A stretch of DNA of 33,818 nucleotides from assembly GCA_028275165.1 (NCBI GenBank), contig JAQCNF010000012.1, positions 1 through 33,818 of the forward strand, read 5' to 3'. Every line of letters starts with the position of its first letter. The first letter of the stretch is position 1. A model generated the notes under the pieces. That model was given only the letters and a program-made list of their open reading frames with translations. It was not told the origin of the DNA and did not search any database. The DNA is from Haloquadratum sp. Its GTDB lineage: Archaea > Halobacteriota > Halobacteria > Halobacteriales > Haloferacaceae. Positions 25,075-33,605 of this stretch are shown piece by piece. The translations under genes were made by a program, and so were the position numbers.

Positions 25075-26479
25075 GGACAGAGAGTGAATGAGCTATCCTG
25101 ATCCTCTCAGCCATCAGAGCCGGCTTCCTCGAGCACAGAGTTACCGGCGGAGACTCTATGGGTCTCAGATTAAGCTCAGGAAGGGTCATTGACCACGTGT
25201 CGTCCGTGAGACGGCCCGCTCTACATTTTTTCAGACCACAAACAACTCAGAGCTTCCTTGTAGCTCTTCGAGCCATGCTCATTATCCACTTGCCTCACGA
25301 ATTCCATCTGACGCTTCGAGCAGCCCTCGCTCAACTTACTTACCAACAGCGCGCGCAGTCAGCATTTCAGCCAAGACGATCCTGCGATGCTATTCGATTG
25401 TTCCTCTCGCTTTCGGAAATCACATCTCGTGTCACAACTGCGAGTCGAAAGGTCCCTCGGTTCCGAGTTACGGTCGGAACACTCCTCCCCCACGGGAAGG
25501 CGGGTGTATTCGCCTCGAATCTCTATAACCCCAAGTGTGACTGCTGCGACTGTTATTGTAGCTGACCCAGTATCCACGACCTGCTTAGTGCTGATAAGAG
25601 TGAGCGTTGTTGCAGTCGCCAGTAAGAGTGTTTGAACTGCTCTCGACTGTTGATATTTTCTCTCGGTTGAGACACCATTGGAGGGCATCATCGTATGAAA
25701 CTGCATGGTCAATTAAATGGCCTGGCTTCAGAATCATCAATCCATGCGAGCACACTCCGACCAGAATCATAGAGCAATATGAAACGGTTACCCGCGTTGC
25801 TTGCGTGACTGTATTGGACAGTGTAATTGATTTCGACTTGATTTAAACAAGCGGCTGTGCACGGGGCACTGGTAATCGATTCGGTGTCTGCCACAACTCG
25901 TAACCGCAATCAAAAGGCAAGCTGACCACGTCGTGGAGGTCATGAAGGGGACTCAAATCCGCGACAAGATCAAGGCCGGTTTCCTTCCTGCCCTGTTCGC
26001 TCCTTACGGTCGCTCTCTGAGGGGACTCCATGTTGAAGATGTTAAAATAGCAAAGCAAGAGTTACATCGCGAAAGTCGTCGTCCGAGCTGTAGAGCCACT
26101 GGTAACTGTCCACCACACCCCCCAAAGGATTAAGCTACACAGCTCACACCGAGTGAAAGATCTACACGTTCAATAAGGCGAGTGCCTCAAGATCGTTCCC
26201 GATTTCGGTGATGGCACTCTGGGTCTGGTCTCAAGCCACCCGTCCCCGAGATATTTCATATTTCGGGCGTAGGATGACCTAACGTGCGGCCTGCGTGAGA
26301 TGCGTAACCCACTGGTTCTGTTGAAATATCCAGTTGAAATCCTGGGAAGATACGTCACCTCGTTTGCCCTCGTTGATTCAGATAGACTCAAAAATGGATA
26401 TTAAAATCACTCTCGTGGCTTTCAGTCTGGTCGCGCACGCGCGCAAAGGTCATATGTACCCTTGAATTAATTATACAAT
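25075..26479. other. 1.4 kb gene-poor region
   Basis: No convincing intact gene. The best candidate is a minus-strand frame ending at 25359 and starting about 25688 (see the separate entry). A plus-strand frame at 25158-25565 and frames near 25843-26133 and 26170-26391 have no recognisable domains. They could be decayed IS or plasmid genes. Confidence 0.4.
25359..25688 (-). CDS. Possible small membrane protein
   Basis: A 109-residue frame from ATG 25688. It has a hydrophobic pair AVQTLLLATATTLTLI and SATITVAAVTLGVIEI separated by a short loop, then a charged, Arg/Glu-rich C-terminus with two Cys (SCDTRCDF). No family is recognised. The chance that the frame is real is modest: it overlaps an opposing frame, and the start and end both lie in a region without other genes. 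It is listed because the hydrophobic layout is unusual for random sequence. Confidence 0.35.
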   Translation of the reverse strand: MPSNGVSTERKYQQSRAVQTLLLATATTLTLISTKQVVDTGSATITVAAVTLGVIEIRGEYTRLPVGEECSDRNSEPRDLSTRSCDTRCDFRKREEQSNSIAGSSWLKC

Positions 26480-28276
26480 ATGAGTAAGTCAGGGAACAAC
26501 AATACTAGCATGGCTCAGACTCCTGAGTTCGATCGTCGAGATATATCGGTGCTCGTCATTGGTGCTGGAGCTGCAGGCGCTCGTGCCGCAATCGAACTCG
26601 CCGAGCGTGGTGTTGAAGATATGTTAGTGCTTGGAAAACGAGACCATGGTGATGCACATACGACATGGGCTCGCGGAGGAATTAACGGCGCACTCGGCAC
26701 TCATGATCCAGAGGACTCGTGGGAAATTCACGCTGCTGATACACTGAATGAAGGCCATTTCCTCAATGATCCAGGAAAAGTCGAGACAGTCACGAAGCAA
26801 ATGCCTGACCGACTCCGTGAGTTAGACGAATGGGGAATGGACTACTCGCGAACCGAAGATGGCGAGATTGACCAGCGATTCTTTGGTGCTCAGTCCTTCC
26901 GCCGGACTGCATTTGCCGGTGATCACACTGGCGAATCGATACTGAATACTCTGGTCGACCGAGCCAAGGAGCTCTCAATTCCGTATCAAGAAAATGTCAT
27001 GATCACCAAGCTACTTTCCGATGGTGATCAGGTGTACGGCGCTGTTGGGTACGATATGGAGTCTGGCGATTTCTTATTATTCAATACCGGGACAGTTGTA
27101 CTCGCGGCTGGAGGCTATGCAGCAGCCTACAATCGACACACCTCCAGAGACGACGAGAACAACGGTGATGGACCAGCGTTAGCATATGATGCTGGTGCTG
27201 AGCTGATGGATATGGAGTTCGTTCAGTTCCATCCAACGGGAATGGCTGTTGATGAAACTGATCCCGAGTGGGAGCCATGGGGCGGGCGCCTTGTCACCGA
27301 GGCTGTTCGCGGTGAGGGCGGTCGCTTGTATAATACTGAAGGTGAGCGGTTCATGGAGCGATACTCGCCAGATCAAATGGAACTCGATGCACGCGATGTT
27401 GTGGCTCGTGCTATCGCAGAGGAAGTTTCCGAGGGTCGTGGCACTGAAAACGGGGGTGTCTATCTTGATATCTCGCATAAGTCGAAAGAATTCATTCAAG
27501 ATCGATTACCGCGCATGTACGAGCGCTTCGACAATCTCGGTGTTGATATGTCAAGCGAACCTGTCGAGGTTGCCCCAACTTCTCACTATGGAATGGGTGG
27601 TGTTGCTGTTGATGACCATGGTGAGACAAGTGTTGATGGACTATTTGCAATCGGTGAGACGATGGCGGGTGTTCACGGCGCAAATCGACTGGGTGGGAAC
27701 TCGCTGGCTGAGACTGTCGCGTTTGGTGTTTCTGCCGGCAAGCAAATCACCAAGCGTGTCGATGGCCCAGGTAACGTTCCAGAACACATAATAAATGACA
27801 TGGCAATCCCACAGTTTCAAGATCTCGCTGCACTGGCTCATCGTGATGGGAGCCATGACGTCATGGACGTATTCACTGAACTGCAGGATATGTTGTGGGA
27901 ACATGCCGGTCTGCTCCGTGATGAGCAACGACTTCGGGCCGGACTCGACGCACTGGATGACGTGAGAGAGAAAGCGGCTGATATGGATGTCGGCCCGGTA
28001 CCCAGCCGTTCATTTGAATTCGCTCTTGACGTCGGCTTTATGCTGACTGCTGCCGAGGCAATCCTCCGTGGTGCGCTTCAGCGCAATGAATCTCGCGGTG
28101 CACACTATAGAATTGATCATACTGAGAAAGATGCTGAATGGCAGCGGAATATCTACGCGAAATCGGCCGACGTTGGAGGAATGACGACGTATACCAAGCC
28201 CGTGGGAACCCCAAGCAAGCCTGTTCAAGAAGCCCTTGACGAGGGACACGAACTGGACTATCATCAACTCGAATAG
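26480..28276 (+). CDS. Fumarate reductase/L-aspartate oxidase-type flavoprotein
   Basis: A 598-residue FAD-dependent oxidoreductase. The N-terminal FAD-binding fold has IGAGAAGARAAIELAERG (27-44). The AHTTWARGGINGAL segment puts His60 where SdhA/FrdA proteins attach FAD covalently; NadB lacks this His. QFHPTGM and the HGANRLGGNSLAETVAFG block are the active-site segments of the succinate/fumarate/aspartate oxidase family. The C-terminal helical domain ends with the flavoprotein pattern GALQRNESRGAHYRIDH. No iron-sulfur or membrane-anchor subunit genes are adjacent, while a NAD synthetase gene follows. It may therefore be an L-aspartate oxidase-like enzyme for NAD synthesis or an independent fumarate reductase. 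A second ATG at 26510 is an alternative start. Confidence 0.8.
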   Translation: MSKSGNNNTSMAQTPEFDRRDISVLVIGAGAAGARAAIELAERGVEDMLVLGKRDHGDAHTTWARGGINGALGTHDPEDSWEIHAADTLNEGHFLNDPGKVETVTKQMPDRLRELDEWGMDYSRTEDGEIDQRFFGAQSFRRTAFAGDHTGESILNTLVDRAKELSIPYQENVMITKLLSDGDQVYGAVGYDMESGDFLLFNTGTVVLAAGGYAAAYNRHTSRDDENNGDGPALAYDAGAELMDMEFVQFHPTGMAVDETDPEWEPWGGRLVTEAVRGEGGRLYNTEGERFMERYSPDQMELDARDVVARAIAEEVSEGRGTENGGVYLDISHKSKEFIQDRLPRMYERFDNLGVDMSSEPVEVAPTSHYGMGGVAVDDHGETSVDGLFAIGETMAGVHGANRLGGNSLAETVAFGVSAGKQITKRVDGPGNVPEHIINDMAIPQFQDLAALAHRDGSHDVMDVFTELQDMLWEHAGLLRDEQRLRAGLDALDDVREKAADMDVGPVPSRSFEFALDVGFMLTAAEAILRGALQRNESRGAHYRIDHTEKDAEWQRNIYAKSADVGGMTTYTKPVGTPSKPVQEALDEGHELDYHQLE

Positions 28277-28359
28277 GACCGAACATTCACATTCGTTTTC
28301 TAAGCCGGTATTCTGCATCAGGTCTTATTACGACGCAGGATAATATGTGAACAACTCGA

Positions 28360-30051
28360 ATGAATTCGGATTTTCGTATCGGTATCATCCAGCATAATCC
28401 AGTTGTTGGCGATGTGACTGGGAATGCCGAGCAGATTAGTGATGAATACAACAGATTAGCCGAGTCCAGCGCAGATATTATTATTACCCCGGAGTTATCT
28501 CTTCTCGGCTATCCACCCCGTGACCTCCTTCACCGGTCGGGGATGCATGAGGCACAAACCGCAGCCATTCAAACGATTGCCGCACAGACCACAGACGGTC
28601 CACCTCTGATTGTGGGCGCTGCTCTTGCACATGACTCTGATACCGGACCTCCACTCTCTAATGCAGCAACAGTCCTTCGCCAGGGTGCCCAAACTGCAGT
28701 ATACTACAAACAGTTACTTCCAACATATGATGTATTTGATGAGCATCGGTACTTTCGACCAGGGAACAAGCCGTTAATTGTTTCCATCGATGGAGTGGAT
28801 GTGGGTATTACAATCTGTGAGGATGCATGGCACGACGCTATCGTCACTGGCCAACAGCGACATGAAGCATCACCACTTGCTGATGCAAGCGCAGACGGTG
28901 CGGAAATCATCCTGACACTTTCGGCCAGCCCATTTAGTCTGGACAAACCTGCACGGCGAGAGCATCGATTCGTGAGGCATGCACAGCAAACGAACTGTCC
29001 AGTTATATTCGCAAATCAAGTGGGGGGAAATGATGAGTTGATATTTGATGGGCATTCCATCGTGGCGACAAGCGATGGTGTGAGTGAGCGCTTCGCTGGA
29101 TTTGAGTCGGAGACCGCGATTGTTGATGTCCCGCTTGGTCAGGACCACACAACCAATCTCGCAGCATACAGTGCGACGGCAGCTACACAGGCACGAGACG
29201 CACTCGGCCTTGGGATTCGTGACTACTTTGCAAAGACTGGATTCGATGAAGCTGTGATTGGTTTGTCTGGAGGTATCGACTCATCCGTTGCGGCCGCATT
29301 GGCAGTCGATGCACTCGGTCCCAACCGTGTCTATGGAATCTCACTCCCGAGCAATGTTACAAGCCAACGGAGCGTTGATGACGCACAGACCGTCGCACAG
29401 AATCTGGGTATATCGTTTGATATCGTCCCAATTAGGACAGCAGTTCAGACGGCTCATCAGACACTCAGTGAACATGCCGAATCGCTCACGGGTATTGCTG
29501 CAGAAAATATTCAGGCTCGGATTCGAGGGGATATGCTCATGGGATTGGCTAATGAGCGTGATGCGCTTGTACTCACTCCAGACAACAAAAGCGAGGCCGC
29601 GGTTGGGTATTGTACACTGTACGGAGACACTGTCGGTGCACTCGCACCACTCGGAGACTGCTATAAACAGATCGTGTATCAGTTAGCTTCGGCATTCAAT
29701 GACAGACCTCCAGTATCAGCCCACTCATCACCAGTCATTCCATCATCTGTGATTGAGCGTCCCCCTTCTGCCGAGCTTCGTGAGGATCAGACCGATACTG
29801 AAGAGCTCCCAGTATATGAGCAACTTGACCCGATACTCAGGAGATATATTGAGACGAACGATACAGGCGCCGCCCTCCGGGATGAGTACCCTGATGATGT
29901 TGTCAAAAGAACTATCGAACGAGTGAGTCGGGCGGAATTCAAACGTCGTCAGACGCCACCGCCGCTTCGCATCACGCAGAAAGCTCTCGGTCGGGGATGG
30001 AATTATCCAATAGCTGCCGAGTACGAGCATATCATACCCGATGAGGGTTGA
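28360..30051 (+). CDS. nadE: Glutamine-dependent NAD synthetase, two-domain
   Basis: A 563-residue enzyme that makes NAD from nicotinic acid adenine dinucleotide, taking ammonia from glutamine. The N-terminal nitrilase-type glutaminase domain has a complete catalytic triad: E45 in TPELSLLGYPP, K117 in YYKQLLPTYD and C153 in TICEDAW. The synthetase domain has the ATP-binding loop SGGIDSS (302-308) and DNKSEAAVGYCTLYGDTVG for substrate and metal. Length fits the bacterial-type two-domain NadE rather than the short ammonia-dependent form. It lies 83 bp after the flavoprotein gene in the same direction, so the two may be cotranscribed. No frameshift or missing motif is seen. Confidence 0.93.
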   Translation: MNSDFRIGIIQHNPVVGDVTGNAEQISDEYNRLAESSADIIITPELSLLGYPPRDLLHRSGMHEAQTAAIQTIAAQTTDGPPLIVGAALAHDSDTGPPLSNAATVLRQGAQTAVYYKQLLPTYDVFDEHRYFRPGNKPLIVSIDGVDVGITICEDAWHDAIVTGQQRHEASPLADASADGAEIILTLSASPFSLDKPARREHRFVRHAQQTNCPVIFANQVGGNDELIFDGHSIVATSDGVSERFAGFESETAIVDVPLGQDHTTNLAAYSATAATQARDALGLGIRDYFAKTGFDEAVIGLSGGIDSSVAAALAVDALGPNRVYGISLPSNVTSQRSVDDAQTVAQNLGISFDIVPIRTAVQTAHQTLSEHAESLTGIAAENIQARIRGDMLMGLANERDALVLTPDNKSEAAVGYCTLYGDTVGALAPLGDCYKQIVYQLASAFNDRPPVSAHSSPVIPSSVIERPPSAELREDQTDTEELPVYEQLDPILRRYIETNDTGAALRDEYPDDVVKRTIERVSRAEFKRRQTPPPLRITQKALGRGWNYPIAAEYEHIIPDEG

Positions 30052-30189
30052 TATCTGCGTACAACGCTTTCTTGAGTGACGTGAAACGGGCACTGCTTGA
30101 CAGAAAGCTAGCGGAAGCTCACCCGGGTGGTACAACTGATAGGCACACAGAACCAGTCTACCGGCGACACTCTCGCCGTGATTCCCACC

Positions 30190-30408
30190 TTACGAGTCTC
30201 CACTCGGCCACCAGACGACAGCGCGACTGCCGACTTTCCATCGCTCAACCTGCCCCTCTTCTTCTAACTCTTGTAATCGTCGGAGGACAGACTGTTTCGA
30301 TACGTCCAACATTTCAGCCAAGAGTGTCCCAGTCGCCACCGGTTTGTCAACACCGTCAAACGCCCTCAACATGTCCTCACATGTCACCTCCCACAATACG
30401 ACGGCCAC
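30190..30408 (-). CDS. Small winged-helix/HTH protein
   Basis: A 72-residue HTH protein. AFDGVDKPVATGTLLAEMLDV (about 16-36) and SKQSVLRRLQELEEEGQVERW (37-57) form a typical three-helix winged-helix core, followed by a wing strand VGSRAVVWWPSGDS. Such proteins are common in haloarchaea and are thought to be DNA-binding regulators; no target can be named. ATG 30408 is the longest start, while GTG 30387 is possible. The gene lies next to the tnpB pseudogene and is divergent from it. Confidence 0.72.
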   Translation of the reverse strand: MAVVLWEVTCEDMLRAFDGVDKPVATGTLLAEMLDVSKQSVLRRLQELEEEGQVERWKVGSRAVVWWPSGDS

Positions 30409-30477
30409 GGTGGTCGCATAGAGTTGGTGTAGGACAGGACCACCGAATCATTCACCGCACAGCAGTCAGTCATATTT

Positions 30478-31188
30478 ATGTACGATACAACACGGGCCAC
30501 GGATTCCAGCGACGAGGGATGTGTGGCCGCCGTGGATGTCGGTGCCAACAATTTTGTCGCCGTCACCACGACACACGGCCACCAGCGCGTCTTTCACGCC
30601 CGTCCGTTGTTTGACTGCTTCCACCACGACACCGAACGAATCAACAAGTTGTAATCCCAGCTTCCCGACCCAGCTGATAGTAGTCGGTTAATACAGAAAC
30701 TGTACGACAGACGCGCAGCACATCGCAATCACGGGCAAGACGCGCTTGTCCGTCACCTGTGGCGTCTGTTTTCAGAGTGAGGCCTAAAAGTAGCGTATGT
30801 CGGGGAGTTAGATGATGTGCGTCAAAAGCACTGGTCAGCAGCGGTCAATAAGAGACCGGATTTGTTCTGGGGACACGGTCGCTTCCGCCGCAGGATGCAG
30901 ACCGTCATAGAAGGTGAGTGTGGAATCAGCGTCAAACAAGAGTCAGAAGCGGGGACATCCAGTCAGTGCCCACGGTGCGATGAAAAGACGCACGTCTCGC
31001 GCAACGGCGACGTGTTCCAGTGTGGTGGATGTGGATTTGAAGCGCATAGTGATGTGGTAGGAAGCAAGAATTTTCTGCAGAACGTGATGGGTGGCGATGT
31101 TGATACTGGAGAACGGCCGATGGCACGGCCTGTGGACTCAGGGCAGAACAGCCCTAAGGGGGGAACACCGTACGGTGCCTCGTCTTGA
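30478..31188 (+). pseudogene. tnpB: IS1341-type tnpB, truncated with two in-frame stops
   Basis: One frame from ATG 30478 to TGA 31186-31188 encodes the C-terminal half of a TnpB nuclease: VAAVDVGANNFVAVTT (RuvC I Asp), RLIQKLYDRRAAHR, AYVGELDDV (RuvC II Glu region), the zinc ribbon CPRCDEKTHV...CGGCGFEAHSD (which also has the last RuvC Asp), and a tail ending SPKGGTPYGASS. In-frame TAA (30652-30654) and TGA (30778-30780) break it, yet the frame is otherwise kept, so decay is recent or readthrough-like. The N-terminal third that binds guide RNA is missing. No tnpA is next to it, as in IS1341-type elements. A right-end hairpin follows. Confidence 0.88.
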
Positions 31189-31332
31189 GTGGGGACGACC
31201 GCTGCTGGCGACAGCGTGGTCACGCGACCAAAGAGGAGCCCACAAACCGGAGTACTTGCGAGGGGAGCCTTGCCTCAGAGTCAGGCATAGCCTGAATCAC
31301 CCACCGAGGGACCCCACGGCTGAAGCCGTGGG
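31189..31332 (+). mobile_element. IS1341-type right end with hairpin (guide-RNA region)
   Basis: Downstream of the tnpB stop, the DNA runs to a strong hairpin: CCCACGGC (31313-31320), TGAA loop, GCCGTGGG (31325-31332). This is the widespread right-end structure of haloarchaeal IS200/IS605 elements. In such elements the 3' part of tnpB and this end encode the omegaRNA (sense overlapping transcript), with the guide taken from the flanking DNA after the end. Here the guide would be the flank after about 31340. No tnpA or left end was found, so the element is incomplete. Confidence 0.65.
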
Positions 31333-31549
31333 AGGATGTCAAAGCCACCCGGGCACAGTGCCACGAGATGAGACAGGAATGTCGAATTTAGTTTCGTTTT
31401 GTTTTCCCCCAATGAGTCCGGGCAACGCTTTCTGGAGTCACGCTATGTTTGAGCGAGTTACACATACTTACAGCCTCACGCAGTCACCGTTCATGTCGGA
31501 TCATGTCTCTCAACACGTGCAGAGGCCTCTCGCCTTCGATTCTGGTGGG
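31333..31549. other. Flank of IS right end, no gene seen
   Basis: A stretch between the IS end and the cupin gene. No gene or structured repeat beyond the IS flank was recognised. Confidence 0.4.
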
Positions 31550-31891
31550 TTACGATTCGTCCCACGGGAGATTGAGTCGCGGCGGACTGAATAATTCAAC
31601 ACCGATAGCCGCCTCATCCCCCTCGCCATATGCAGCATGTACTGCACCGCCCGGGATGACATACGAATCGCCTGGCGTGAGGTGATAAGTTTCATCTCCA
31701 ACAGTGAGTCGAAGCGAGCCATCTATCAGAAAGCCAGCCTGTTCGTGCTCATGGCTGTGATCATCAACCTGCGCGCCTGGTTTGATCTCAAAATGCTGAA
31801 CACTCATGCGTTCACCAGCAGCAAGTTGTGCCAACGTGACACCGTCTATTGGTTCCTCACGCCCGCTTTCTCTGAGTGATTGAACATTCAT
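31550..31891 (-). CDS. Cupin-domain protein
   Basis: A 113-residue single-domain cupin. Motif 1 is GAQVDDHSHEHEQAGFLIDG (with the His-X-His pair and Glu) and motif 2 is PGDSYVIPGGAVHAAYG, both complete. It is therefore a metal-binding beta barrel, but the reaction is unknown; it could sense or convert a small metabolite. ATG 31891 (MNVQSLRESG) is preferred; ATG 31915 would add 8 residues. The gene follows a DUF2391-type membrane gene on the same strand and may share its promoter. Confidence 0.88.
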   Translation of the reverse strand: MNVQSLRESGREEPIDGVTLAQLAAGERMSVQHFEIKPGAQVDDHSHEHEQAGFLIDGSLRLTVGDETYHLTPGDSYVIPGGAVHAAYGEGDEAAIGVELFSPPRLNLPWDES

Positions 31892-31940
31892 AAATAATTC
31901 TTGAAAATGAGGCATGTAAATACCGGTGTTTTGCCACCAC

Positions 31941-32381
31941 TCAAAACAGACTATCAGCAGTGGCAGCACCAACGATCGAAGAAATACTCGCAATCCCAAC
32001 CGCATTGAGAACAGTATATGCATATTGTAGTCGTGTTGGCTTATCAAGCACCTCGCCATCTATGAGGAATGTCTGTGGCGCGGTGATGAGAGTCGCGAGA
32101 ACAACTGTTGCCCCGAGAGCAACGGTTAATAATGAAATAAATCGGATCGGAACACCACCAACGTCTACTTCATCCTCAGGATTACGACTCGCATCGGCCT
32201 TGTACAACGTCCCATATCCGATCAGCACAACTAAACTAAATACTCCACCTGTATGGGCAGGGCCCATTGAAGCTGCTAAAATCCACACTTCTTCAGTCAC
32301 GACAAACGGGATGGCCAACAGAACTCCACCAACAAATTGTTGAGCTGTATCTGCGAACCGATATCGATGGCGATGCGTCAC
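31941..32381 (-). CDS. DUF2391-type integral membrane protein
   Basis: A 146-residue protein with four membrane segments: FVGGVLLAIPFVVTEEVWILAA, GGVFSLVVLIGYGTLY, ISLLTVALGATVVLATLIT and LNAVGIASISSIVGAAT. The opening FADTAQQFVGGVLLAIPF and the WILAASMGP part match the family I know as DUF2391 (TIGR02587). The N-terminus is short and basic (THRHRYR). Function is unknown. It is divergent from the pentapeptide-repeat gene, with 100 bp between the starts. Confidence 0.85.
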   Translation of the reverse strand: MTHRHRYRFADTAQQFVGGVLLAIPFVVTEEVWILAASMGPAHTGGVFSLVVLIGYGTLYKADASRNPEDEVDVGGVPIRFISLLTVALGATVVLATLITAPQTFLIDGEVLDKPTRLQYAYTVLNAVGIASISSIVGAATADSLF

Positions 32382-32481
32382 ACTGAAGCATGCACCGGCG
32401 ACTCAAAGAATCTTGATACACCAGCAATCGTATCTCTTCGTGTCCAAATCCCTATCTATTCGCATCATCAACTACACTGCA

Positions 32482-33159
32482 ATGGATAGGCGGTTGCCCG
32501 ACGCGGACGATCATGATAATTTGGTTCCAGAAGCTTCAGTTCCTAAAGCAGACCTCCGTGGGGCTGACCTGTCAAATGTTGATCTCCATGAAATAAATCT
32601 TCGAGGTGCTGACCTACGAGGCACGACGCTTGATAATGCGAATCTCACTGGTGCAGACCTCACCGGTGCAGACTTAGGAATCGCCTCGCTACGAGGGGCC
32701 GACCTCACTGGTGCAACCTTGGTTGGTGTTCAAGCGAAATGTGCTGATTTCGACTACGTCAAACTCGGATTGAGCAATGCACGTGATGCTGCGCTTACTG
32801 GCTCATCGTTTTATCAGGCGGAAATTGGGAACGCAACGCTTGATAATGCCGACCTGCGCCACTGCAATCTTGAGGGGACAGATTGTATTTTCACTACATT
32901 CGTTGGGGCAGACACCCGAGAGGCAATATTCATTGGAGCTGATTTAATCTCTGCTGACCTATCTCGTGTCGATGCTGAAGGAGCCAATTTTACCGACGCT
33001 GTGTTGAAAATGGCGACGCTCTCTCGAATTGACTTGACGAATGCACGACTAGTCGGCGCGGACCTTCGTGAAGCAAATGTGAGCCCGACTGGACTCGATG
33101 GAGCTAATTTAGCTGGGGCTGCGATTCAAGGAACAGCGCTATCAGACCTCTTTGAGTGA
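32482..33159 (+). CDS. Pentapeptide-repeat protein
   Basis: A 225-residue protein built from A(D/N)LXX repeats: ADLRGADLSNVDL, INLRGADLRGTTLDNANL, TGADLTGADL and so on, with a slightly degenerate middle (about 95-130) before more repeats (ADLISADLSRVD, ANFTDAVL, ARLVGADLREANV). It should form a right-handed quadrilateral beta helix. No gyrase-protecting or effector domain is seen, and function is unknown. ATG 32482 is preferred: the start of the frame at 32413 adds 23 residues outside the repeats, and CTATCTATT about 27 bp upstream of 32482 fits a TATA box. It is divergent from the DUF2391-type gene. Confidence 0.88.
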   Translation: MDRRLPDADDHDNLVPEASVPKADLRGADLSNVDLHEINLRGADLRGTTLDNANLTGADLTGADLGIASLRGADLTGATLVGVQAKCADFDYVKLGLSNARDAALTGSSFYQAEIGNATLDNADLRHCNLEGTDCIFTTFVGADTREAIFIGADLISADLSRVDAEGANFTDAVLKMATLSRIDLTNARLVGADLREANVSPTGLDGANLAGAAIQGTALSDLFE

Positions 33160-33605
33160 ATTCAGACTGTAGGCCACGGGTGATTATCTTCGATTCAGTC
33201 AGCACCGAGCTGGTCGGTGCAGCGGTTCCCACTGGGCTTGACTGGGAGTATTCACTCGGTCTACCTGCTTGGCGCAAGCCAGTGTTGAACCTGAACGTGA
33301 AGTACGTCCCACCTGCCGCAGGCCAAATGGAAATCAGAGACTCCCGTAGCGACTTCCGGTCAATCTCTCTGCAGCCGATTAGCTGTAATGTTCGTCTAAA
33401 GTGGCGTAGCGTCCTCAAATTCAGTGAATTGTGAGCATATGATTCAACTGATTACGCTCAAGTCTTACTATCCGATATAATGATAGATAGCTGAAGAAAA
33501 CACTATATTTAGCCAATTCATCTCTCCGCCAGTTAAGACATGATGAAATGTCGATTCCTTTGAAACAAAGAGGAAAGGGCTTCATCAGATTGAGAAGGAC
33601 CCATC
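33160..33605. other. Intergenic region, no gene recognised
   Basis: A 446-bp region. A plus-strand frame at 33156-33434 reads PVLNLNVKYVPPAAGQME among others, without a recognised domain. An A/T-rich tract (about 33475-33520) lies some 80-130 bp upstream of the next start, and promoter details are unclear. Confidence 0.35.

Noticed and set aside
31091-31594. 167-codon plus-strand frame across the IS right end
   Set aside because: It is a shadow over the tnpB 3' end and hairpin, and its translation is low complexity with no domain.
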